This document shows, one piece after another, positions 1-5,928 of a stretch of 6,174 nt of DNA. Made by a program: the position numbers and the translations under genes. Each line of letters starts with the position of its first letter. Position 1 is the stretch's first letter. The notes beneath the pieces are model-generated. The model did not search any database and was not told where the DNA came from. It saw nothing but the letters and a program-made list of their open reading frames with translations. This DNA comes from Candidatus Thalassarchaeaceae archaeon (lineage in GTDB: Archaea; Thermoplasmatota; Poseidoniia; Poseidoniales; Thalassarchaeaceae). The stretch spans positions 1-6,174 of the forward strand of contig JAQXFA010000114.1 of NCBI GenBank assembly GCA_029250565.1. The letters are read 5' to 3'.

Positions 1-170
1 CAGTTATAGGATTTAATTCTCCTCTTAATCTGCCCGACCTAAAACAAAATCAAGCATTAGAAGGAATGCCATTATTACAGAAAGGCCAGCGCCTAAGTGT
101 TCAACCAGTACCTCCCAAATATTTTGACGAAATATGCAAAATGGCTGGAATCGACCAAGCGACAATGTGA
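1..170 (+). CDS. EVE-domain protein, C-terminal end (5' truncated)
   Basis: The window opens inside a reading frame (first whole codon at position 3) that stays open for 55 codons and stops with TGA at 168-170. The peptide ends with LEGMPLLQKGQRLSVQPV, followed by PPKYFDEICKMAGI. This matches the closing part of the EVE domain (PUA-like superfamily; THYN1 and bacterial/archaeal homologues), which usually reads like 'L..MPLVRQ.RLSVQPVTPEEF..I'. EVE domains are thought to bind modified bases in nucleic acid; the substrate here cannot be told. Full proteins are commonly about 140-160 residues, so roughly two thirds lies upstream of the window. The C-terminus looks intact. The aminotransferase gene follows after 37 nt in the same direction, so co-transcription is plausible. 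The family call rests on motif recall from a short piece. Confidence 0.8.
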   Translation, partial: VIGFNSPLNLPDLKQNQALEGMPLLQKGQRLSVQPVPPKYFDEICKMAGIDQATM

Positions 171-196
171 CAACTGAACCCCCTTTGAGACAAAAT

Positions 197-200
197 GAGG
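197..200 (+). promoter_or_regulatory. Shine-Dalgarno site GAGG for the aminotransferase gene
   Basis: GAGG lies 7 nt before the ATG at 208 and complements the anti-Shine-Dalgarno end of 16S rRNA. It supports the ATG at 208 as the start. It also shows that this gene need not be leaderless, which fits translation from a transcript shared with the upstream EVE gene. Confidence 0.6.
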
Positions 201-207
201 AATTGAT

Positions 208-1422
208 ATGGATCCAATCCCAGTAGCTAACAGAGCCGCGCAGATTGAATATGCAATTCGCGATGTTGTGGTACCTGCAACTGAATTGGAAAAACAAGGC
301 CATGAAATTCTAAAACTGAATATTGGAGATCCATTGGCGTATCCAGGACTACCTACACCGACGCATATGATTAAGGCATTTCAAGAGTCACTAGAGCGGC
401 AAGAAAATGGTTATTCACACTCCTATGGAATCCCCCAACTGCGCCAAGCAATAGCAATTGACGAACAAAGCAAAGGTTGGGAATGTAAAGAAGACGATGT
501 CTACGTATGTCACGGGGTAACTGAGGCTTTGCAAATTGTGTTTGCCGCAGTTCTACAGGAGGGAGACAAGGTACTCTCCCCTGGGCCTCACTACCCTCCA
601 TACATGACATACCCCCCTCTTTATGGAGGCAGCACTATTGAATATCGAATGGACTCACAGAATGGTTGGTACCCTGACCTTGAGGATATTCGCTCTAAAA
701 TGGATGAATCTGTCCGCCTGTTAGTGTTAATAAATCCAAATAATCCAACAGGTGGTATTGCAGATGAAAGAATTGTATCTGGTATTATTGAGATTGCAGA
801 AGAATGGCCAAATTGCATAATTATTGCCGACGAGATATATGATGGATTGAATTTTGAGGGGAACCATATATCCGTGGCTGGAACAGCAACATCGGTGGAA
901 AGTCCCGTACCAGTACTAACTATGAATGGTGTTAGTAAGGTCTACTATGCCCCCGGTTGGAGAATTGGCTACATGGCATTTTACGACCCTGCCAATAGGC
1001 TGTCCCTAGTTAGAGATGGAATTGAGAGGCTATTACGATCTCGTCTTTGTGCCTCGACCCCTGCTCAAATGGGATATCTTGCTGGTCTTTCATCGGATGA
1101 TGATTGGATGGATTCTTATCGTGAAAAATTATTGCAACAAAGAGACTATTGTATGCAACGGATTTCATCTATAGAGGGTTTGCGTGCTCAGACACCAGGA
1201 GGTGCATTTTACTTATTCATCGAATTAACTCATCCACGGTGGAAAGATGATGATAAACAGTTCGTACTTGACTTATTGCACCAAGAAAAGGTACTCATGG
1301 TTCACGGTTCAGGATTCAGCCCAGAATTTGGTAAAGGCTTCGTGAGAATGGTTTACCTACCTGGTATTGAAGTCCTAGAAGATGCATTTGATAGAATCGA
1401 AAGATTCCTTTCCAGCAGTTGA
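208..1422 (+). CDS. PLP-dependent class I/II aminotransferase, alanine aminotransferase-like
   Basis: A complete 404-residue fold-type I aminotransferase, the usual family length. It would transfer an amino group between an amino acid, most likely alanine or glutamate, and a 2-oxo acid, most likely pyruvate or 2-oxoglutarate, in the cytosol. Visible signatures are the substrate-side GDP at 40-42, a cofactor-loop GVTEAL at 103-108, HYPPY at 128-132, NPNNPTG at 176-182 with the substrate-contacting Asn, ADEIYD at 207-212 whose Asp binds the pyridine nitrogen, and NGVSK at 240-244 whose Lys244 should form the Schiff base. Arg252 in GWRIGY would bind the cofactor phosphate, and Arg380 in FVRMVYLP the substrate carboxylate. 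The MNGVSKVYYAPGWRIGY region and the end VLMVHGSGF...VRMVYLPGIEVLEDAFDRIERF closely resemble Pyrococcus alanine aminotransferase and E. coli AlaA/AlaC. Exact substrate preference is inferred. ATG at 208 has GAGG 7 nt upstream. No catalytic residue is missing. Confidence 0.93.
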   Translation: MDPIPVANRAAQIEYAIRDVVVPATELEKQGHEILKLNIGDPLAYPGLPTPTHMIKAFQESLERQENGYSHSYGIPQLRQAIAIDEQSKGWECKEDDVYVCHGVTEALQIVFAAVLQEGDKVLSPGPHYPPYMTYPPLYGGSTIEYRMDSQNGWYPDLEDIRSKMDESVRLLVLINPNNPTGGIADERIVSGIIEIAEEWPNCIIIADEIYDGLNFEGNHISVAGTATSVESPVPVLTMNGVSKVYYAPGWRIGYMAFYDPANRLSLVRDGIERLLRSRLCASTPAQMGYLAGLSSDDDWMDSYREKLLQQRDYCMQRISSIEGLRAQTPGGAFYLFIELTHPRWKDDDKQFVLDLLHQEKVLMVHGSGFSPEFGKGFVRMVYLPGIEVLEDAFDRIERFLSSS

Positions 1423-1449
1423 ATTTTTCAATCTGATTAACGGCTATGC

Positions 1450-1469
1450 TCAGGGTCTAAGGACCCTGA
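1450..1469 (+). repeat. Perfect 8-bp inverted repeat with 4-nt loop between genes
   Basis: TCAGGGTC and GACCCTGA are exact reverse complements separated by TAAG, giving a GC-rich hairpin for a 42-percent-GC-type region. It lies 27 nt after the aminotransferase stop and 41 nt before the next ATG. No T-run follows it, so it is not a standard intrinsic terminator; it could be a transcript-end or processing structure, or a protein-binding site. The right-arm sequence AGACCCTG recurs at 1501-1508 and could pair with the same left arm instead. Confidence 0.55.
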
Positions 1470-1504
1470 ACAGCACAATCGATTAGAACTGAAGCCGCAT
1501 AGAC

Positions 1505-1518
1505 CCTGTCATGACAGG
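1505..1518 (+). repeat. 14-bp perfect palindrome spanning the start codon of the membrane protein gene
   Basis: CCTGTCATGACAGG equals its own reverse complement, and the ATG at 1511-1513 sits across its centre. The base pairs extend no further on either side (C1504 against A1519). It could be a dimeric repressor site on DNA. As RNA, only a tight hairpin with the start codon in the loop is possible. Chance is also possible. Confidence 0.5.
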
Positions 1519-4500
1519 AGGCGAGAGCGTCGGTAAAACCGTGTTCTTCACAGTGGTTATCTTCATCCTAGCCACCTTGTTGATGCCATTTGTTAGTGCA
1601 GCCCCAACAATTGTGAGTGCTGGCACTTTTGATCCTAGTTTACTAGCCCCATTAGCGATTGCAATAATGGTTGGACTGATGTTATGGAGATGGCTACTAC
1701 CTCTTTCTCTTTCCAATTTACAGGTTGCGTTTGAAGTAGATGATGGATTGTATGAAGTTCACCGTTTGAGCAAAAACAGAAAAGAAGTAATGAATTTACT
1801 TAATGCACCTAAGGTCATGGTTGGTTCGCTAGCTTACTTATTGGCAATGACGGGGATTCTGTTAATTGTTTGTGAATTACTCATCGAACCATCAACATTC
1901 TACGAACCGGTAATCTACATGATGTTGATTTTGGTATCCTACCCCATAATCATATCACCATTCGTTACACTTTATGCGCAACTATCAAGACAAACAGGAG
2001 ATACTGGAAAACTATCTACATGGAGCCGGATGTACGGATCATTTGCCACCATCGCAATGGTATTAACTGCAACAGGAATTGTTCTTTTCATAGGTTATCA
2101 AAAATCATCTTTTGGCACTGATGATGATATATTTGGACGTTGGATTGGATTTTCTCTTCTGGCATTTATGGCCCCAACTATTCTTGCCTATGGTAGAATA
2201 ATGGGGGCCTCTTGGAATACACTTACAATCAACAAATGGCGCACTATGAGAGGTCAAAGAACGGCTATTGATCCTGATAAACCTGGTTTGTTCAAGCGCT
2301 TTGCATCATTACTCATTGTTGTATTCCTAGCCACAATGCCATTAACCGCAATCAATGGTATTGTCACATTAGTTTATGTTGAACTTGAGAATCCAGTAGA
2401 TGCTAACTCCATGCTCGACCTAGGTGGAATAATTGGATGGGAAATTTATCAATATGTTGAAAATAATCCCGTTCTCCAAAAAGTAATTTCGTTGAAAGCT
2501 CTGGAAATTACATTAGCCTCATACCTTATGCTGAATGTAGCAATTGTAGGGCTAGCATTCATTTTTGAATTGACAAGAAACCTATTCCTTGGTGGTCAAA
2601 CATTCGGCGGTATAGGAGGCGTCATATTAGCTAGGCCACGAGAAATACGTAGTGAAGTCGCTGTCCAAGGAAGGGTTCTATTCTTTGGACTTGCAGGATT
2701 TAGTGGGTATTCCATTCTTCTCATTATTCTACAAACTTACAAAGAATTTAGTCATTTAATGCCCTATGGAGACTCAACCCCCTTATTATCTGAAGAAATT
2801 TTACTTGCAGAAACTTGGCAATTCATTGCTGCTGGACAAGCAATTTTCTTATTGACTTGGATCCTCAGTCTCGGGCGATTCGGTATAATGAAGAATCTTA
2901 GATTTGATTTAAATCCCGACGAAAGGAGAGAAGGTGCTATCCTTGCAGGTGGTGGTGACTGGATGAGAAATTATGTTGAGGAGGCTGCTTTCCGTGATGA
3001 CCTTGATGCATTAAGGAGATTCCAATCAGACACAATTAAAGGAAACCAACTTGTTGTTCAATTAGAAAAAAGTAGGGCTAGAATGCTTGAATGTGCAATC
3101 CGTGGTTTATGGCCAGAAGCAATTGATGTGGCTAGGAAATTACTAGCGCAACAAGGCGGTGAAGATGATGAAGCAAGAATGATCATTGCTGCAGGGCACA
3201 TAGCATCACGAAGATTGGATGCAGCAAGAGAAGCACTTAGAGGCCTAGAACAGCCAGAAGGATACGACGAGCCAGAAATTCTCTCTCTAGTAGCAGAATG
3301 GTTTGACCCTTGGTCTGGTTCAGTGACAAATGATGACTTCTATGATTGGGAAGATAGTTCAGCGATACATTACTTACAAGAATTGCAAAAAAGGTTGGTG
3401 AGATGGGACCCCACTACATCTATAGACACGATATATAGAGACCCCCTTAGCTTACAAGCAATGATAAGTTCGGTTGCCAAATTACGTGCAGAAAGAAGGC
3501 ATGATGAAGCATTGGATTTATCCCTTGAGGCCATCCGAAGAAATCCTAACAGCGCCAAGGCAAGAATTGCCGCTGCATTATGTTTGATTGATAGCGGTGA
3601 TTGGTTTGACGCACTGGATGTATTTGAGGAATTACAAATTAGTTCACCAGAGGATCCACGCGTTAAGGCACTGGGCATGATATTGGGATTTGCAGCGCCA
3701 GCAAATGAATTGGAATCTGCAATCATTGAGCCTAAGCCGAAAGAAAAACGCCGATGGATTGACGAAGCACCTACTAATCCAATAGCAGCTTTGCTAGCAA
3801 AAAATGGTGAAGATGAAGCAATAAATGCAAATATATTTATCGCGTCACATGAAGCAATAGAGAGAAGAATGGCACCGAGATACACGCCTTCAATGGTGAA
3901 GAGGTTATTCAACTGGATTGTACTTCTTCCAACTTGGATAATTTTTGGTTTAATAGCTTATGATAGAAGTTCTAACGATGTTTTAGGTGTTTCAATTTCG
4001 GCTTCTCTAATCGTTTTACATTTCTTCGCCTTGCGATTCCGTAGGTTACAACGTCGGGTTATCAGACACCGTGATCAAAAGGCTATGATAGCCTATGCAA
4101 AAAGACTGAAGCGATACAAGGTTAGTTTTGATTCGGATAAAATTCCTGTGGGAACGCACCTGTTATTGTCAGGTTTACTTGTGACAATCAATGGAATAGT
4201 CTACGACCTAGGTATGCCTGGGTGGCTCGTTGTTCGCTTACCAAAGAAAGAAACAAGGGCTGATGCAAGTAACACCTCAAAGAGACGGCGCAAACTAATG
4301 TCTCAACCATTGGCTCGTTGTTCACCACTACCTGTTGAATGGTGGAATAAGCGACCTAAGCCAATAGGAAAAGAAAAGCGTGCACTTGAGATTCTTATTG
4401 GCCCTGCAGCATACCGTGGCCGAAAAATTCGTTCTTCAATAACATCTGAAAAACCAACTGGCCCTTCTGAAAGAGTACCGATTATGGAAACTGATTTGAG

Positions 4501-4600
4501 TGAAAAACACATTCCAAGACACTCAATAATTTCAGAATCTGTAGGAATAAAAAGACCATCTAGCCGCCCCAGTTCATCAAATCAAGAAAATGACAATTGA
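1511..4600 (+). CDS. Large polytopic membrane protein with TPR-like cytoplasmic domain
   Basis: A 1029-residue protein of no family I recognise. Residues 11-30 form a signal-peptide-like or first membrane helix, with VSA-AP as a possible cleavage point. Further hydrophobic helices lie near 43-63, 102-122, 132-156, 176-196, 211-229, 264-290, 331-353, 387-408 and 436-455. Loop charge alternates as the positive-inside rule predicts, with basic loops at 82-92, 241-250 and 374-388, and acidic loops at 202-206 and 291-303. This puts the soluble part, about 456-797, in the cytoplasm. That part holds two pairs of TPR-like units: 523-555 with 556-583, and 652-682 with 684-716. Two more helices follow near 799-817 and 822-841, then a very basic stretch (841-870) and a Lys/Arg/Ser/Pro tail (911-1029) that looks disordered. 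A scaffold, assembly or envelope role is plausible but unproven. ATG at 1511 has no good upstream Shine-Dalgarno; a GTG at 1541 is the next in-frame choice, but it would shorten the charged N-terminus. Confidence 0.88.
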   Translation: MTGGESVGKTVFFTVVIFILATLLMPFVSAAPTIVSAGTFDPSLLAPLAIAIMVGLMLWRWLLPLSLSNLQVAFEVDDGLYEVHRLSKNRKEVMNLLNAPKVMVGSLAYLLAMTGILLIVCELLIEPSTFYEPVIYMMLILVSYPIIISPFVTLYAQLSRQTGDTGKLSTWSRMYGSFATIAMVLTATGIVLFIGYQKSSFGTDDDIFGRWIGFSLLAFMAPTILAYGRIMGASWNTLTINKWRTMRGQRTAIDPDKPGLFKRFASLLIVVFLATMPLTAINGIVTLVYVELENPVDANSMLDLGGIIGWEIYQYVENNPVLQKVISLKALEITLASYLMLNVAIVGLAFIFELTRNLFLGGQTFGGIGGVILARPREIRSEVAVQGRVLFFGLAGFSGYSILLIILQTYKEFSHLMPYGDSTPLLSEEILLAETWQFIAAGQAIFLLTWILSLGRFGIMKNLRFDLNPDERREGAILAGGGDWMRNYVEEAAFRDDLDALRRFQSDTIKGNQLVVQLEKSRARMLECAIRGLWPEAIDVARKLLAQQGGEDDEARMIIAAGHIASRRLDAAREALRGLEQPEGYDEPEILSLVAEWFDPWSGSVTNDDFYDWEDSSAIHYLQELQKRLVRWDPTTSIDTIYRDPLSLQAMISSVAKLRAERRHDEALDLSLEAIRRNPNSAKARIAAALCLIDSGDWFDALDVFEELQISSPEDPRVKALGMILGFAAPANELESAIIEPKPKEKRRWIDEAPTNPIAALLAKNGEDEAINANIFIASHEAIERRMAPRYTPSMVKRLFNWIVLLPTWIIFGLIAYDRSSNDVLGVSISASLIVLHFFALRFRRLQRRVIRHRDQKAMIAYAKRLKRYKVSFDSDKIPVGTHLLLSGLLVTINGIVYDLGMPGWLVVRLPKKETRADASNTSKRRRKLMSQPLARCSPLPVEWWNKRPKPIGKEKRALEILIGPAAYRGRKIRSSITSEKPTGPSERVPIMETDLSEKHIPRHSIISESVGIKRPSSRPSSSNQENDN

Positions 4601-4664
4601 AGCAATAATTGAATTTCCAACCGACCTAGTGAAAGCACTAATGCAGTATGGTGTGATGAACTAG
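4590..4664 (+). CDS. Possible 24-codon small ORF overlapping the end of the membrane protein gene
   Basis: ATG at 4590 overlaps the last 11 nt of the membrane protein gene (stop TGA at 4598-4600) in another frame and runs to TAG at 4662-4664. The peptide begins MTIEAIIEFPTD and ends in LVKALMQYGVMN, an ordinary amphipathic composition. There is no clear Shine-Dalgarno before it, and I know no homologue. It occupies most of the otherwise empty 105-nt gap (4601-4705). It may be a chance ORF; only conservation in relatives would establish it. Confidence 0.15.
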   Translation: MTIEAIIEFPTDLVKALMQYGVMN

Positions 4665-4694
4665 TGATAGAAACATCAATTGAGGTGGGGCCTT

Positions 4695-4699
4695 AGGAG
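4695..4699 (+). promoter_or_regulatory. Shine-Dalgarno site AGGAG deciding a GTG start
   Basis: AGGAG stands 6 nt before the GTG at 4706. Good complementarity and spacing favour this GTG over the first internal ATG, which would begin at residue 51 and remove a well-composed N-terminal segment. Confidence 0.7.
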
Positions 4700-4705
4700 T
4701 GCTTC

Positions 4706-5815
4706 GTGCCACTAATTGATGAAGTATCCAAAGACGATACCCCTTGGTTCTCTAATCTCCTAAAATCTAAGTTCACCCCTACATCTTGCGGCCTATTGCG
4801 CGATGTGGATACTGGCAACGAACCACATCATTTCATTTCAATTAATGAATTCGAAATGTGGTTATCAGAATTAGAAAATTTAGTTGGAATACCATTAGGA
4901 AGAAAAATAGCCCACGCAGCTGCTGAATCTGAGGAATATCGTTTGACGCATTCTTCTGAAGAAATGCCGAATCCCATATTTAAAAAAATGGCCAAACGGT
5001 TTGAATGGATAAATAAAAACTGGGAAATCAGAGGATTAGGGAAATTAGAACTTATGAAAGTGGAATCTGACGATACTAAATTGATTATTCATAATAGAGC
5101 ACATTCCGCACTATCAGCAGGTTGGGCGGCTGCTACTCAAGAATTCCTGACAAATTCTAGATTTCGATTCCATTGGGCCGATGATGGGAATGCCGAATGC
5201 CTTGTGACCCTAGAATTAGACCAACGCCATATACCAAAGGCAATGAAAGTGGATCAAAGATGGCAAGACAATAGCAAATCAGACCCTGTTGCAGAAGGGA
5301 TGCACCCACTCGAATTAGCACACCATGATTTTGCAGGTGTATGGTCAATCGATGGAATTCGTATGATGGGGATTACTCGTGATATGTTGATAAGATTTGA
5401 GGAGAGCGTCATGCCACAACTTCTTGAAACTACAAGCATGGATACTAACAAATTTACATGGGACACATTGCAAGATAATGAGCGTCAAAAGATTTGGTCT
5501 GGATTCGCTGAAGCAAGTAAGATTAGATTCCTTGCTACTGATCAAATGGTGTTAATCGCAGAACCAGAACACTGGATACATGTCGGCCACCGCTTCCTTA
5601 CTAGAACAGGGTTAGGTGGAGTGACTTCTGTTGAGGGGATTGATGACCAAGGAGGTGTTAGATTACACCTCTCAAAACTATTCCATCCAGCCATTGCGGC
5701 TGGCGTATTATCTGCCGCATGGGAGCGGTCTGAGGCGCGCCCATGTAAACTCCAGTGGAGTTGTTCCCATAATGGACATATAATCCAAATATCTAGTCTC
5801 TATGACCTCGCATGA
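4706..5815 (+). CDS. Uncharacterised 369-residue soluble protein with internal duplication
   Basis: I do not recognise this protein. It has no signal peptide or membrane helix, so it is probably cytoplasmic. Residues 1-108 form a mixed, helix-rich N-terminal part with WLSELENL at 52-59. Residues 109-172 and 301-367 look like two copies of one domain. Each starts with GLG, continues through a beta-like stretch, and has a gap-free match from His133 to Trp157 against His327 to Trp351, with His, Ala, Ala, Gly, Ala, Glu and Trp identical at the same offsets. Each then ends in a hydrophobic strand. Residues 173-300 link them and contain a His-rich spot (H200, H206, H207). The second copy holds Cys347 and Cys353. 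Helix-then-strand modules of this kind vaguely recall V4R-type ligand-binding domains, but I would not assign that. Start is GTG with AGGAG 6 nt upstream. It follows the membrane protein gene by 105 nt and may share its transcript. Confidence 0.85.
   Translation: MPLIDEVSKDDTPWFSNLLKSKFTPTSCGLLRDVDTGNEPHHFISINEFEMWLSELENLVGIPLGRKIAHAAAESEEYRLTHSSEEMPNPIFKKMAKRFEWINKNWEIRGLGKLELMKVESDDTKLIIHNRAHSALSAGWAAATQEFLTNSRFRFHWADDGNAECLVTLELDQRHIPKAMKVDQRWQDNSKSDPVAEGMHPLELAHHDFAGVWSIDGIRMMGITRDMLIRFEESVMPQLLETTSMDTNKFTWDTLQDNERQKIWSGFAEASKIRFLATDQMVLIAEPEHWIHVGHRFLTRTGLGGVTSVEGIDDQGGVRLHLSKLFHPAIAAGVLSAAWERSEARPCKLQWSCSHNGHIIQISSLYDLA
5030..5221 (+). repeat. First copy of a protein-level internal duplication (residues 109-172)
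   Basis: This encodes the first of two similar segments in the 369-residue protein. Key positions are GLG at 110-112, His133, Ala135, Ala138, Gly139, Ala143, Glu146 and Trp157, then a hydrophobic strand LVTLELD. The likeness is at protein level only; the DNA of the two copies is not visibly repeated, so the duplication would be old. Confidence 0.5.
5606..5806 (+). repeat. Second copy of a protein-level internal duplication (residues 301-367)
   Basis: This is the partner of the segment at residues 109-172. Key positions are GLG at 302-304, His327, Ala329, Ala332, Gly333, Ala337, Glu340 and Trp351, then the strand IIQISSLYD. The spacing between the His and Trp anchors is 24 residues in both copies. 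GLG-to-Trp spacing is 47 here against 45 in the first copy. Confidence 0.5.
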
Positions 5816-5830
5816 CCACATTCATGGGTA

Positions 5831-5923
5831 ATGGTCCGAAGAGCAATAGACAAACGCTTTCGGTTAAACCTTAAACAGGGTACTGCAAGTCGTGAAAAGG
5901 AATTGGCCTACGGCCAGTGGTGA
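5831..5923 (+). CDS. Possible 30-codon small basic ORF
   Basis: ATG at 5831 opens a 30-codon frame, beginning MVRRAIDKRFRLNLKQ and ending SREKELAYGQW, with TGA at 5921-5923. It is rich in Arg and Lys (nine of thirty residues) and uses codons like its neighbours. It is in the same frame as the preceding gene, whose TGA is at 5813-5815. Its stop overlaps the GGTGA ribosome binding site of the next gene, 5 nt before that gene's ATG, the kind of spacing expected for translationally coupled genes. Against it: no convincing Shine-Dalgarno site, very short length and no recognised homologue. It could instead be a remnant of a longer C-terminus. Confidence 0.35.
   Translation: MVRRAIDKRFRLNLKQGTASREKELAYGQW
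5904..5916 (+). repeat. Short inverted repeat TGGCC-TAC-GGCCA before the last gene
   Basis: A perfect 5-bp GC-rich stem with a 3-nt loop ends 2 nt before the GGTGA ribosome binding site of the last gene. It could modulate access to that site or be incidental; it also lies within the possible small ORF. Confidence 0.25.
5919..5923 (+). promoter_or_regulatory. Shine-Dalgarno site GGTGA for the last gene
   Basis: GGTGA matches the 3' part of the consensus GGAGGTGA and lies 5 nt before the ATG at 5929. This favours ATG 5929 over the in-frame GTG codons at 5917 and 5920, which overlap or precede the site. Confidence 0.55.
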
Positions 5924-5928
5924 ATAAC

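Noticed and set aside
25..303. A 92-codon minus-strand frame over the EVE end and the start of the aminotransferase gene
   Set aside because: It is antisense to two coding segments with clear family motifs and has no family signature of its own.
1420..1428. TTTTT just after the aminotransferase stop as an archaeal terminator
   Set aside because: A single run of five T (1424-1428) is too short and too common in this AT-leaning sequence to call a terminator.
3370..3912. A 180-codon open frame on the minus strand inside the membrane protein gene
   Set aside because: It lies fully antisense to the well-supported TPR region, has the Ser/Ala/Ile-rich composition typical of reverse-strand shadows, and shows no recognisable domain.
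5776..5785. ACATATAATC as a TATA box for the genes after 5815
   Set aside because: It lies inside coding sequence of the 369-residue protein, and one AT-rich match without a BRE is not enough evidence.
5812..5874. A 20-codon ORF starting at the ATGA overlap with the stop of the 369-residue protein gene
   Set aside because: The 4-nt overlap is attractive, but the peptide is very short, has no ribosome binding site, and competes with the more coding-like 30-codon frame at 5831.
5862..5880. TTAAACCTTAAAC as a TATA-like promoter or tandem operator for the last gene
   Set aside because: The two TTAAAC copies are short, do not fit a convincing archaeal TATA/BRE pair, and fall within the possible small ORF.
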